DNA from: Mortierella sp. BCC40632
Lineage: Eukaryota; Mortierellomycota; Mortierellomycetes; Mortierellales; Mortierellaceae
Reading direction: 5' to 3'
Assembly: GCA_011634665.1 (NCBI GenBank)
Contig: WAEK01000016.1
Coordinates: 624,501 to 688,500 of the forward strand
DNA length: 64,000 nt
The notes under the pieces were generated by a model. The model was not told where the DNA came from. It made no database searches and saw only the letters and a list, made by a program, of their open reading frames with translations. Positions 35,035-47,821 of this stretch are shown here, one piece after another. Every line of letters begins with the position of its first letter. Position 1 is the stretch's first letter. The translations under genes and the position numbers were made by a program.

Positions 35035-37620
35035 ATAAACAGGACTCATCCTGCAAGGTACATTCCTGCATGGCACGTCGACAGAGAAGTCTCCCTCCCT
35101 TCTCCTTCTCCCTCTCTCTTTTCTTCCGCTAGCTACAATGGCTCCAACTATCACACCCTTTTTTTTTCTTTCTTTTTCTTGCATGACTCAAAAGGGATCC
35201 CGTATCCCTAAACATTTCTGGAAAGCAAAAAAAGAGAGAGAGAAGAACGAGCTAGCAAAATGAATAAGCATGTAAAAAAAGATAAGGAAGCAAACAAAAG
35301 AAGAAGGACACTCTTTCTGGTTTGTTCTGTTAACTGGTTTGCGCAGCTTCCGGAGTAAGAAGATAATGAGAAAAAAAAAAAAGAGAGAGATCGGACTGGC
35401 TCCTTGGCCGATGGGCGCCGAATTTTCTTCTTCTCTTTCTTCTTCTTCTTTGCAAGAGTCTACCTAGGGCGCAATAGTTAGGAGGCTTTGTTAGAGGTGG
35501 AGGGGGAAGGGGGAAGGTGAGTATGAGAGAAAAAAAACCCAATCAAGGATAAACGTTTTAGTTATGCGTACCACATTCGTAAACCATTCTATACCCATGA
35601 TGAATTTTTAAGACAGTAAGGAAAAAAAAAAAAAAATTCGATCCTCGCCGCAATGACTTTGCTCCGCCGTCTCTATCCGAGAGCCAGCTGGGACAACAAC
35701 AGCAGCGCACACACAAAAAGAGACCTGGAGAGCAAAAAAAAAAAAAACAACCCCTACCCATTGTTGTTGATGACCCGACAAGAGAAAAAAAACAGGAAAG
35801 AGTTAGGGGTGGGTAAGGGGAGAGAGAGAGAGCGTGTTTGTAGTTTTTTAGCTCCCAAGCCTGATCTCTTTTCCTCTTTCTCGGCGGAAGCCTAAAAAAG
35901 AGTGGCAAACAAGAGCAAGAACAAGGAATTGTTGGCATTGGAGAGAAAAAGCAGCGCCTTCAAAAACCTGTTTAATTTGTCAGACGGGCGCAAACAGTAG
36001 AAGAGAGGGGGGGAGAGGGGAAACACGGTATCTACCGTATTTGGTCTGCTCCAACTCTCTTTCTCATTGACTTTTTTAGGCTTGCGCAGAAAAGTGCTGG
36101 GTTGTTTTTGTTGTTGTTGTTGTCCTTGTGCACCATGGGCTGGTGGTGCTTACCTCGATTAAACTTCTCCGCAGGAAAACACACACACACACAGAGGCTG
36201 CTGCAAGGTGCGCCTAATATACAGAAAAGAAGAAAGGGGGATGATTTGGAGAGCATTCTCTTCGCCCTGAGAGGGTCGATCATGAATCCACGGGCACAAC
36301 AGAAATGAGAGGAGAGGCATTAGAAAAAATAGCACTCTATCTCTATAGTCTTGGCTTCGATCCAACCTGATGGTTATCAATGATGAGCTGATTAATGAGA
36401 GAAAGAGAGAAAGAAAGAAAGGAAGAAAGAAAGAAAGAGAGACTAAGAGGGTTGGCGTATTTTGGTCCTCACAGCTTTCTGATCCACCCGACTTGAGAGG
36501 TATGCATCATGCCCCAAGGGTCTTCTCGATCTGGAATCTCCCCAGGGAGGACGGTGGTATTCTCTGCAAAAAGAAACCTTTTATTTTTCATAGACCGGTC
36601 CATGCAGCGGGCCGTCTATTCATCCTTTCCTCGGTAATCATCGTCCCCTCCCCCCCCCACTGCGACCTGGTTAACCCAAAAATGTCTATACCTCTCTGTA
36701 AGACTCCCTTTGCGTTTGGGCGTAGCATGGCTCCTCACTGCCAAGTCTTTGGTAAGTGAGAGCATCCTCGTCATTAATCACAAGAGGGCGTCGTGCGCCA
36801 CTTTATCACATTCCGCCATGCTTAGGGGAGGAGGTAGATCCGTCAATCATTCCTGTGCTTCTTTTGAAGGATGACTTTCAAAAAACGACACACACTCACA
36901 CGCGCACACATACACACATTCACGTATACAAAAAAAAAAAAAAAAAACTTGGGCTGGATAGCTTCGCCCATTGTTCAGGGGAGAAAAGGTAGAGCCACGT
37001 TGCCAAAGTTACGTCTATCCTCAAAGCCTCTAGCAATTCGAAGTGGGGTTGTTGTTGTTATTGTTGTTGTTGTTGTTCTATCTTTCTTTCTCTCTTTTTT
37101 TCTCATTCTTTTTTTACTCTTCATAGCCACCGACTCTTATTTTAGTCTCCGTGTGGGCCCAGAGATTTATCTCTTTTTCTAAAGAAAAAGGAGGATCCTC
37201 ATCCAGTTCTGCATGGGAACAACAACATAGGACGGATCTGTTCAGCCCCTCCATACCAATCTATATAAAAAAAAAAAAAGCAACATCAAGTGAACCTTCT
37301 GGCTTCCTTTTTTGTATTGCCTCGGACTCTTTTTTTATTCTCTTGTCGCCAATGCAGAGAGGACCGGTTCTACTTTGCAAATCATGCTCAAAGGCTGTGA
37401 GTGCGGGGTGTATTTCAATAAGCATGGAAGGCTGGATCTCACGTGCAGTCGACCTTCAGGCACGCCACACACATCCAGCGAGCGATTTACAGTGAGGCAG
37501 GGCAGAGAGGAGGGGTGGTGAGAAAGGGAGTGAGAAAGAGAGTGAGAGAGTGAGAAAGAGACAGACAGACAGAGAGAGAGAGAGAGCCAGACAGAGAGGA
37601 GAGAGAGTAAGAAGAGAGTA

Positions 37621-37662
<42 letters not shown>

Positions 37663-37843
37663 ACGGGGTAGGTTCTCAGCCCTTTTCTTTTTCTCTTCAT
37701 CTCTCTCTCTCTGTTGCTCCATTTTTATTCGCATTCATCCTATTTTCAGACACCAGTCGATACCTCAAGGAGAACGCCCCATCCTCTCGACTCGTATTCA
37801 TCTTTTCCTTTCCTTTCCTTCCTCCTTCCTTTTCAAATCCTTT

Positions 37844-37892
<49 letters not shown>

Positions 37893-37920
37893 CCAGCAGG
37901 ACCGCCTCGTTTTTTCTCTC
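32289..37920. other. 5.6 kb gene-poor region
   Basis: I see no gene with motifs, phases and codon use to support it. It is rich in homopolymers: T-tracts at about 32662-32693, 34290-34317 and 37846-37892, and A-tracts elsewhere. It also has TC/GA repeats (33311-33340, 35001-35028, 37628-37660), an AC run (36890-36925) and a 26-bp minisatellite. A 63-codon ORF at 32753-32944 (MRYFLNIGDIFF...) and an ORF at 33429-33713 have no support beyond being open. The last part (about 37700-37920) is pyrimidine-rich and probably the VPS74 leader, with a CAG just after T47 that may be a 5' UTR intron acceptor. Confidence 0.45.
33369..33445. repeat. 26-bp minisatellite, three copies
   Basis: Head-to-tail copies at 33369-33393 (25 bp, one A fewer), 33394-33419 and 33420-33445, otherwise identical, each containing GACGCTGGGCGATCA. 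It stands directly after a TC repeat and is the only longer-unit tandem repeat seen in non-coding DNA here. Confidence 0.95.
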
Positions 37921-39665
37921 ATGATGTCATCTTCAGGCGGACTCTCAAGAAGACGTGGTGCAGGAGGAGGAGGCGATGGCGATTCAGCATATTCATCGCC
38001 ATCCAATTCAGGAAGCAACGGTGCTCATAACAACAACAACAACAACAGCAGCAGCGGTGGTGGGAGCGGTGGTAATTACTATCGACGCTCTAGCACGGAT
38101 GGCAAGATCGCTTCAGACCCAAGAGATCTACAGATGGAAGATGAAAATAAGAGTCATCCTCGATTTACTTTGATGGAAGAGATCCTTTTGTTGGGTCTCA
38201 AGGATAGGCAGGTAAAAAAGAAAAAAAAAAGAAAAACATGGCATCACACATTCAAAAAAAAAAAAAAAAAGATCTCCCCGGAAAAGTGCATCAGGGTAGG
38301 GTTGTCCCACCATTCTTTCCTTGGAGCAGCTCAGCCAAAGAAAGAAAAAGACAAAGAAAAAGCACCTCCGGAAAACGACATAAAGACCGAGAGGGTCATC
38401 AAGAGGAGCAACACTCATGACTACTTTGTCTATTATAAAGTACATGACTCTCGGGAAAGAAAAGAAAAGAAGAGAAGAGGATGCTGTCTATCTACCATGA
38501 TCTCTTTTTCTTTCTCTCTCTTTTTATTATTCACGGCGCTCATTTCGTTCTTTGGTTACGGTTGGTCAAGGATCGGGAATGCTATCTTCAGCCTCGGCTC
38601 AGAAAGAGAGAGAGAGAGAGAACAGGGCCTGTCGAATAGCAGGGGTGCTTGGGTGCACATTTTTTCTTTTCCTTCTTTTTCTAATACAGATCAGGAAGGG
38701 ATCTAGTGAGAGCACAACAAGGAGTTAATGCTGACAACTCTCCTCTTTTTCTTCTTGTTCTTGTCTGCTCCACCCATTTTTCTCGACAACTAAAAAAAAA
38801 AAAAATAGGGGTATCTTTCTTTTTGGAACGACAACATCTCGTACACGCTTCGAGGCTGTATCTTGATGGAGCTGGCTTTCCGAAACCGGATCGCCATGGT
38901 CAAGGATCCCAACCGGCGCAAATACCCCCTTGCTGACCGATACATTGAAGTCGTGAGCGAGAAACTGACGGGCGAGGTTCTCTTGGATGAGGCCCTCAAG
39001 ATGATCCACTCAACCCCTGAAAAGATGAGTGTTGGTCAGTGGATCGATCTGATGAGTGGTAAGTAAAGGGTTTCTTCCTTCCTTCCTTCCTTCCTTCAGT
39101 ATCACTCACCAATTATGGTTTCCATTAACCTAACCCCCTTCTCCTCATATTCGCGACCCTCCCAGGAGAGACATGGAACGTCATGAGAATCGGATTCCAG
39201 TTGAAACAAGTTCGGGAACGTCTCGCCAAGGGTTTGGTGGACAAGGGAGTTCTCCGGACAGAAAAGCGCAACTTCTTGATCTTCGACATGGCTACACATC
39301 CAGTGGTCGACATGGCAGTGAAGGAAGAAGTGGTCAAACGGACTTGTATGACCTTGATCCAACGCAACAACAATGCTTCTCCCAACTTGGCCGAACGGGA
39401 TTCTCGCATTGCGTTTCAACAACTCCGAACGGTGGCCATGGTCTGTGCGGCCTATGCAGGCAATGTTCTTGAGAATGCCTTGATGCCCCTGAACCATGAG
39501 TTACGTGAACGGGCCTATACCAATGTGGATGAATTGTTGATGGAGTATAGTGTTTTTCCCTTTACGGGTTTGGCCAGTAAGGATGAAGTGGCGGGCAAGG
39601 ATTTGCAGTTGGAGATTATTGCTGCTGTGTTGAATGTGTATACAAAGATGGACTCGATTCTTTAG
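37921..39665 (+). CDS. VPS74: Golgi phosphatidylinositol 4-phosphate-binding protein VPS74/GOLPH3
   Basis: Three exons, 37921-38211, 38809-39058 and 39166-39665, give 346 aa. The N-terminal about 65 residues are Ser/Gly/Asn-rich with RRR clusters. The GPP34 domain starts at HPRFTLMEEILLLGLKDRQ, joins over the first intron to GYLSFWNDNISYTLRGCILMELAFR, and continues with TPEKMSVGQWIDLMSGETWN, VRERLAKGLVDKGVLRTEK and YAGNVLENAL. VPS74 binds PI4P on Golgi membranes and the tails of mannosyltransferases, keeping them in the Golgi through COPI. The basic patch near the N-terminus fits binding to coatomer, as known in yeast. The first intron is 597 bp and ends in a CTAA(A)13TAG sequence without a pyrimidine tract. 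Confidence 0.96.
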
Positions 39666-40299
39666 GAAAAAAAATGAATAGTGAAGAGAAAGAGAGAGGG
39701 AGAGGGAGAGGAGGAAAGTTTTGTATCATCCAACAAACGCTGTATTTCCAAGATACCAACAAGCAAACGGCAAAGACAACCAGCAACCAGCAACCAGCAA
39801 AGACAGCAAGGAATAGTCAACAAGCAAAACGTGGCGGACAACGGTAAAAGCAAACAGGCAGTGGCAACAAACAAACGGGAATGAGTAGCATAGGGTTATA
39901 GCAGTAGTAGTGTAGTAGTAGTAGTAGTAGTATTTTTTTTTATATCTCATCTTGCAGAGAGGTATACATTGGACACCCGATTGGAAATTGTCTTCATCTC
40001 CCACTCATCCTTCATTCCCAGAACCATTCAACCCTTTTTTTTTTTTTCTTTTTTTTCTCTTTCTTCTTCTTTTCCTCTAATAATACATCTTTTCAGTTGG
40101 GTCCATTTTCGCTTCCTTTTTGTTCCCAAAAATCCAGACTCTTGGTGAATAGGATGCAGTTCGGAGCATGCATACATGCTACTACCGAAAAAAAAAAATA
40201 GATAAAAAATAGATAAGGGAGAGGAGGAGGAGGAGAGAGAGGAGATACGGAGAAAGAGACAGACAGAGAGAAAAACAACAACAACAACAACAACAACAA
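39666..40299. other. Convergent 3' intergenic region
   Basis: 634 bp between VPS74 (+) and CFT1 (-). It has AAC repeats (40275-40299), a short TAG repeat (39905-39930) and T-tracts; no gene seen. Confidence 0.5.
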
Positions 40300-40769
40300 C
40301 TATAGATGATCTGCAGCAATACTGATGGCAGCCAAGTCGTCCATGACTCGGTCCACACTTGTTCCTGTTTGCTTGGTCATTTCCTTTTGTCTGTTAGCTG
40401 GCAAGCTTACAAACTCAAAGAGCAAATCTCCATCAAGTACACCCTTGATAGGGTTATAGTTGAGTCGATCCTTGGACTGCAAGAACCGATACGCACGTGG
40501 GTTGAGTCCTGCTACATGTTGGACACCATTGACGATTTGTGTGGTCAAGAGTGCAAGACGCTTGCTGGTCTTTTCGGGAATGGGTGTGATCATAAAGAGA
40601 CCTCCGTCCAATGTGGCTCCCACTGTCAAATGAGAAATGCCTTCATCCGAACCACTGAGGACAATCTTGGGAAGAGAGATGGTCGTTTGAATCTGCGAGC
40701 CAACATAGTAGTCTCCTCGACAGAGCAATTTCTGACCGCTGAAGGATTGGACATCTGTAGGAATGAGCC

Positions 40770-40820
<51 letters not shown>

Positions 40821-43800
40821 GAGACAAACAGAAAGAGTCTGTATATTCACCTAGATTCCATGGTTGGACAAATAACGCGTGCGAAACTTACGGTAGGGTG
40901 CATATTGAAGAAGTCGAATATTTTTCTCCGAATCCGCAGCAACAATGTGTAGGTTCTGGTTCTCAATTAAATAGCTGACGTTCATCACCTCCATTGGGTG
41001 ATAGTCCTTGCCCAGAAGCACAAGTTTGGTTGGTTCGTCCTAGTGAAAGTTTCCATAAGAAATGAGCCAATTTTTTTTTAGTGGACTATTCAATGCCTGG
41101 ATGGTTTAAAAAAAAAAAAAAAATGTAGAGAGACAGGATGCAGAGGAGTACTCACCTGGAATCCAATAAACCAAATACTCTTGTAGGCATCCGCCAGCAT
41201 AATTGTATTCTTGACTACCTTGACACTTGTTACATAGATCTGCACATCAATAAATGCAATTCCCGTCAGTGCTTCATTGTCCTCGAAGCTTCTCACGACA
41301 ACCTATAATACGGCAAGAGAAAAAAATAAAAAAAAAATAAAAAGGAAATCAGTCACTGCAGATTGCCAACCGCGACCAAGTTTAGAAAAAGCGAAAAGAA
41401 AAAAAGAAAGAAAGAAAAAAAAGAAAACTACTACTTACCTTGGGTCCAACACATGTCAAGAGATAACCACAAAGCGCTGCCATTGCTGTGACAGCACCCT
41501 TCACTTCTTCGGTACAGAGCAACTTGAGCTTGTGATCTGTCTGAGGATTGTCTGGCTCAGGAACGACATCAATGATATCAAAAATGTAGATCTAAACAAT
41601 AGGAATCAGTTGCGGACAAAATGAAATATGGGTCGGTTGAGTCGTTTGGTCAAACACTCTTAATGCTTACCACCTTTCCCTCTCTACACCTTTGTTGCTA
41701 ACAAGTAAAAATAAAATAAAGTAAAATAAAAAAAAAAAAAAAAAAAAAAAGAACACATACCGTTCCACGCATTGCTGAATCTTCACCACGAAGAAAAGAG
41801 GTTCCCACAGCAATGAATTTCTTGCGTCCACTTGCATCCTGAGAGGATTCAAGACTGACTGTCTCCAGACTTGTCACAATCTCGTACTCTTGGAATTCAT
41901 ATCGGTCTACCGTCTCCCATGTCACGGGCGAGACAAGCTCCAAAGTCTGTCGTTCTGTCTCGGGTCGGAAGCCAGTCGACGTTGGCTTGGCAAGGCCACG
42001 AACAGGTCCACTAGTCCCTGCCTCTGCAGTACCATTCGCCGTCGCAGCAGCTGCAGCGGCCTTTGGATCTACAGGCGCATTAGCATCCTTAACAATGCCT
42101 GGGGCTGTGACACTGGTTGGAGGGGGTGGTTCATCCCGAATGATAAACGTTTCAGGCTTCGATGTTACAACCACATAGGTTTGGGAGGTTGGATGATACC
42201 GAATATGTCGAGCGGTTCGCTTCAATGGGACCTTTCGAATAGGCCATTGCATATCGTACTGAATATCTTCGGATGGCAACTGACTGATTCTTACATCTCC
42301 CTATTGTGCACAAAACGATAGTGATGGCAAAAGAAAAGAAAAGAAAAGTTAAACGAGCTGGATCACTTGAATCGGAATATTCAATTCTTACGAAACGAAA
42401 CGAAACAAGCAAAATTCAAAATTCAAAAAAAAGTACCCGAGCATTGGAGGCAATGAAACCATTCTTGCAGTTGACGTTATGGAACTGTGTAAAACACACA
42501 ATCTTGCCATCACAAATCATTGGATGTGCTCGAGGGATTCCTCTACCAGAGCTCATGATCCAAAGAGGGGCCGCTCCAAGCACAAAGACACCCTCATACC
42601 CAGCAACGTCACGGAAGGGGATCAAATTCAACGTTCTTCTACGTCGTCTTCGTTCTTGAATCATGACTTCTCGTTCAATTGCATCTGCACTGTCATCATG
42701 ATCCATATCGGATCGACGTCGGTCATCGTAGTCCTCACTGGGGGTTTCTCTGGCCACGACATCCAGCGGTATCTTTCTGAATCGGACCGCCAATCGATCC
42801 GAAAGATCAATTGGATTTCCTGCAGAGTCTAGTTCCGTCGAAGGGAAATGCTGATATATCTTGTACACTGAAATATTACCTCGGTACGACCTCACCTAAA
42901 GTAAAGCGATGTAGGGAGGAGATGAGATTCAGCTCCAAGGCCCTGCTGGGTCGAATATGAGGAGAACGAGTCTCCAGGCCACTGTTCAAGGGAAAAAAAG
43001 AAAAAAGAAGGTAGGATACGTACCACAAGGTATGGCTTCTTGACCTTTCTTGATCCAATGTTGACCATGATCATCTCTGAAATTTCTCTTGCATGTCCAG
43101 CAGGCTTGGTATCTTGATGGGATGGTGCATCAGGAAGAACGTCTGGCAACAGGTCGAAATGGGGGAAATAGAATACCTCTTTGAAATCTGGGAGTCGATA
43201 GATCTAGAAGACCCGATCAACAGTGTACAGGGCGAAGGGAGGGAGGAGTTAGTACTTTCCAAATCAATCATGGCAGTCGGCAGATGAAATACAATAAACG
43301 CTTTCAATATACCTCAAGAGCTCCGTCGGTTCTGTAGATCAAACACCAGTGAGTGGCCTGGACGGATTGACCTTCAGGATTGGCCGCTGCTGCCGCTGCC
43401 TGATTAATACCTTCCATTCCATCATCACCATTACTAATAGGTTTGGCAGCCTCCATTTCTACATCCTCCTCCTCTTCGCTCTCTTCCTCCTCTTCCTCAT
43501 CCTCCATTTCGGGACCGTAGAGGTCCAAGTCAATCTCGTCAATGACCTTGGTCTCTTTGACTTCTTTGGTAACTTTCTTTTTGCGTTTCCGTTCCTTGGT
43601 GCTGGTTGTTTGTGAGAGGAGACTGGATGTTGTTGCTGCGGCCGACCGGAGAGAGGCCATCGTCGGTGCTTCTTTGACAGTAAGGATATTGTTCAGAGTG
43701 TCGGCATAGATGCAGCAACTCTTGATGGGAAGATTCTAGCAATTGGGAAAGAAAGGGTACATTTTTTTTTTCTGTTTGAGGATTGAATTCCATCCAAGGA

Positions 43801-46800
43801 GCAATAACAATCCGACCGCATGTGCTGGAGTGACATCCATAAACGAAGGAGCGTAGGTTACATACATTAAGAACCGACGACTGGCTCACAATTGTTACAT
43901 CCTTGGTGGCCATGTCTCCCTTCAACAAAAGTGCCGAGCCATCATGAAGCTGAAGCAGAATATAGGGGTCCACGATACTTGCGGCCACGATCGACAGATG
44001 TTCATCAATCGGTACGAGTTGTGTCACCTTGCAATCTGGTTCCGGGGGTGAAGAAAACAAAGCGCAGCGTTTAGTTCTTAGTTTATCACGAATACCATGG
44101 CAAAAAGGTGTCATAGAATCCACTGTTTATCTTACCAGCATTTAGCAGACGAACTCCTCCGGCATAGACTTGAACAATCCTCGTGTCCTCCAAAAGTGAT
44201 CCTACTGCGACGGTAGGTCCATTGACATAAAATTGAGAGCTGGGCAATTGGCGCAGCTCATCGCCCGTAGCCAAGATAAGAGTATGGTCTTCTTTGGAAA
44301 TGACAAGGAGTTTGTCGTAATTCTCTTCGACACCTTCATCGGTGTTGGTGGCACTTCGGCTTTCGAATTGAGAAACTCCTTCAAAGTTGATTTCTTTTCT
44401 ACAGAACACAGTCCAGAGACACGTTGCTCCTGCAAGAGCATCTGTAGATCGGATTACATTTGGACGGATGTTCCTCTAATATCGGTATAAAATAAGAAAA
44501 GAAAAGAAAAAAAAGATGATGGTACCCTGTTTAGAATAAAGTAGTTTTGACTACTTGGATATCTTTTAACTAACAAACAAATAAGCAAGAAGAAAAAAAA
44601 AAGAGCATTTGTTGAATTAGACTGACCTGAAAGACTACAAGTGACCCGTTCTGCGGAGAGCCTGTGATGGCCACCATTTCATGCTGCGGAGCAAACTCTG
44701 AGTGCTATTCAAAAGAGATAAGAAAATTCAAACGGATGAGTTCATTGCGCAACACGACCGATAGCGGGTAAACCTTTGGACCATAGCATCTTTGCAGCTT
44801 ACCGCTTTTTTTTTTTTTTAAAAAAAAAGAGATATCCCAATAATGGCAAAAAGTTAATCCTGAGCTCTCTCCAATCAACGAATGCGTAGCCCAATCCAGT
44901 AATGAAGCTCCTCTTAAACCTACATTGCTTGCACGCTGACCAACATCGATGCTGACAATAGGACCTGTATTTGTAATCGTATCACAAATCTCAAATTGCC
45001 ATTTGGAGCTACCAGAGTCCATCTCGGATTCCATCGCAGCTTTGGATTTGTCCTCCTTTTGATCCGCAATCGTCTCGATATCCTGTCCATAGAGTTCTAA
45101 GGGTAGAACAGGAGAGAGGGAGAGGGTCGTCCGTTAAGTCCTCTCAGATTGCGTGACCACCGGATGGGAGCAATGGACCTTTTTTTTTTCGATTTCACTT
45201 CATATCCATACCGTTGTCTAGGTCCATCGCATCCATGGGCGCAGAGTTCTTTTTCTTTTTCTATTTGCAACAACCAAATAATGACGACATCATGTCAGTT
45301 ATTCCTGCTAGAGCATACAAAGTGTTCGAAGCCGCCTTTTTTTTTTTTAAAAAAAAAAATGGTTACCTTAGTCTCATCTTTTGTCGAAAACTTGATAAGC
45401 ATCGAATCACTGTAACGAGATCCTACAAAGAAATACCCTGGTCGCAAGGGGCACTTGCAAGAAACATGCATACTCCTGCCAGCCTTCTCAATTCCGAATC
45501 CTGAAAGTGATCGACCCTCCTGTTGCAGTTCAATCACATACATGTCCCCAGTCCGGAGTGTGAACAAGATTTGATCTGGAGCCAAAAAGACATGTTCGGA
45601 TCCTTCAAGAGCCATCTCAAAACCAAATTGGTCATGCAGAGGGAATTCTGTCACCACAGGTGCATAGCCATTGACACCGACACCCATGCCTGTCGATCCC
45701 TGATCCAGATGAATCAACGCATTTGCTGAAACGACCAATAGACCTCCAACGGGTTTTGGGACGGCAATGATTTTGGTGCAGTCGTATGGGAGTTGATCAA
45801 TCGAGTAAATGACGGGATAGACCTTTTGGGTAATATTCAACGAGACGACCACAAGGGAACATGTATCCTTTCTCACTGCCAGTCGCCTATCGATGAAATG
45901 ATATGGGGTCGAGTGTTAGCGAATTCATTTCGCGTCTCCTGAACGGCGCCTCGCGTCCATTTTCATGGTGATCCGATATTAGAGCCAGATACAGCCTGCT
46001 ACCTACCCAGTCCATGTTTGTTGTGGCGAGAATAGGATGGCAAGGGTTGGTTCGAAAAAGTCATAAAGGAACACCATGTCGATCACATTCTTGATCCGGA
46101 TATCGACTTCTGAAAGAGCAATTACATAACTTGGCAGGTAGGGCCATTTCCTGGGAAGGGGAGGAAGGGAAGTTTCGAAGGGAGTAAATTTCATGATCTA
46201 GAGTGGTAAGTCCTCTTTTCAATCAATGTCGGTCCACTTTTTGTCAATTGACTTTCAGGACTTACTTTGAGATACTGTCCTCATCGCCCATAGAGGTCTC
46301 GTCCTGTCGAAATGGAAGAACTGCAAGACGATCTCCAAAAAATGACAAGACGGCACAACGTCTAGATGGATCCACACGAATCTCTGTCGGGTGCGAGTTG
46401 TTCAAAAACTCTTGCTGTTCTCCATCGACACAGTAAAATAAAATAAAATAAAATAAAAACGTTACTCGTCTTGCCGCAGATCAGACATCCATGGATCCAA
46501 GAGTTTTTTTTTAAAAGAAAAAATGATTGGAATAGCATTGCCGATATCCTTCCTCCACTTGCCTTGTAGTCATCTCGTTCATAGTAGTGGATCGATACTG
46601 TGACAAGGGTATGATTTGAAAAGGACCACTCCAATAATGACATCTAGACGAGCGGTTGAAGGCATTTTGAAGGTAGGGGTAGGTAGGAAAGAGAGGAGGG
46701 GCCAATTTCCAGTAAAATGAAAGAGTGAGCGATTAGCGACAGGGCACAATTGCAGTTCCAAAGGACACCAGAAAAAAAAAAAGATTGTGGAGGTGCGTGG

Positions 46801-47234
46801 GCAGCTTTATTCGAGAGAAAGAGACTCCTTGTGCTGCGAGTCCGATCTCTCGTCATAAAAGAAAATAACGAAGCGCCAACGAAACCGTCTAGAAGAATTA
46901 TATAAGGTGTGTATCCAAGTGTAGTGGTAGTATAGCAACGAACCTTGGCATCCTTGAAGCTAACCAAGATACTATCCAGTTCATGTTGCCCTGAAGAGAT
47001 GGTCTTAATCACACCCAACGAAGTGACGATTCCATTGAGTCTATAGCTTGCCACTAACTCTAGGTGAGGCAACTCGTCCGCCTGTGCGGGTTCAGTGAAA
47101 TTGTAGATCTCCAAGACAGATGACTTGGCTACAATCACATTAAGGACATCTGGCCGGACGAAATTGCATCGAACGACTCGCTCGATCCCTGTAGGCGGGA
47201 AGAGCTCTTTCGCGACGGTGTACATGGACGACAT
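40300..47234 (-). CDS. CFT1: Cleavage and polyadenylation specificity factor subunit CFT1/CPSF160
   Basis: Seventeen minus-strand exons: 47234-46944, 46643-46563, 46414-46266, 46150-46007, 45886-45367, 45082-44924, 44704-44627, 44475-44136, 44035-43866, 43735-43313, 43203-43024, 42895-42437, 42300-41761, 41591-41439, 41302-41156, 41039-40892, 40754-40300. All phases match and give 1478 aa (human CPSF1 is about 1440). Recognisable blocks are MYTVAKELFPPTGIERVV at the start, FEPTLAILFSPQQTWTGR, SLNITQKVYPVIYSIDQLPYD, RPGYFFVGSRYSDSMLIKF, and the C-terminal beta-propeller part IYIFDIIDVVPEP, QSFSGQKLLCRGDYYVG and GVLDGDLLFEF. CFT1 forms three beta-propellers, scaffolding the nuclear complex that recognises AAUAAA. 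A Lys/Glu-rich, acidic linker (about residues 660-760) carries low complexity. Exon 2 ends with a GC donor; the start of exon 6 is the least certain boundary. Confidence 0.95.
40774..40818 (-). repeat. (CT)n inside the last CFT1 intron
   Basis: About 22 CT units on the coding strand form the pyrimidine tract before the acceptor of the last exon (40754). Length variation here could affect splicing of the final exon. Confidence 0.9.
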
Positions 47235-47296
47235 TGGTGTTTCTTTTCCAAAAAAAAAAAAAATAATAATATTGTCCTGGTCCTGCTTCCTTGTAA

Positions 47297-47329
<33 letters not shown>

Positions 47330-47821
47330 CTACCCCTAGGTCCTGTACTATTCTAGCTCCTGGTCGATCCTCAAGTAAATCAGGCTGAGAAAGAGGAATG
47401 CTGTTGCAAAGCCGGAGCCAAAGATGATTAAAAAAAAAAAAAGGACACACAGCAATGGAAGATGCCCGTTTGACACGCTTGCTTTTCTTTATTGGAAAAA
47501 AAAAAATGCACGTCACATTGACTGATGACACATGGTTACTTCTGAAAGGGCTCATTGTCGAAAGGGTTCTGATCGATGCAACACTGGAGTGGTTCTGTTG
47601 ATACATTTCCAGTTCCCTAGAAGGTTGCTATTTGAGCCGCTCTCTTTTTCTTTCTTTTTTCTTTTTCTCGGGCTCGGTCAAGACTAGTGTTTTGGATAGG
47701 CAAACACCAGACGAGGGAAACTGGCCAACACATGCTCTCGGACTATCTTTAAAATTTTGGACCCCTACTCTTTTCTCTCGCGGATTCGCAGATCTTTTGG
47801 ACATTGGATCCAGTGAAAGGC
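47235..47821. promoter_or_regulatory. Divergent region CFT1 / DALRD3-like
   Basis: 587 bp between two start codons facing away. It contains the T14A15 palindrome at about 47298-47326 and other A/T tracts. An open frame upstream of the DALRD3-like ATG starts after a TAG at 47697, so an unseen 5' exon is possible. Confidence 0.45.

Noticed and set aside
36370..36759. 129-codon plus-strand ORF
   Set aside because: No domain, no consistent splice context, and codon use unlike the real genes.
38212..38808. Open reading through VPS74 intron 1 (Lys/Asp-rich)
   Set aside because: The GPP34 domain needs DRQ joined to GYLSFW; the intron contains A-tracts and no conserved sequence.
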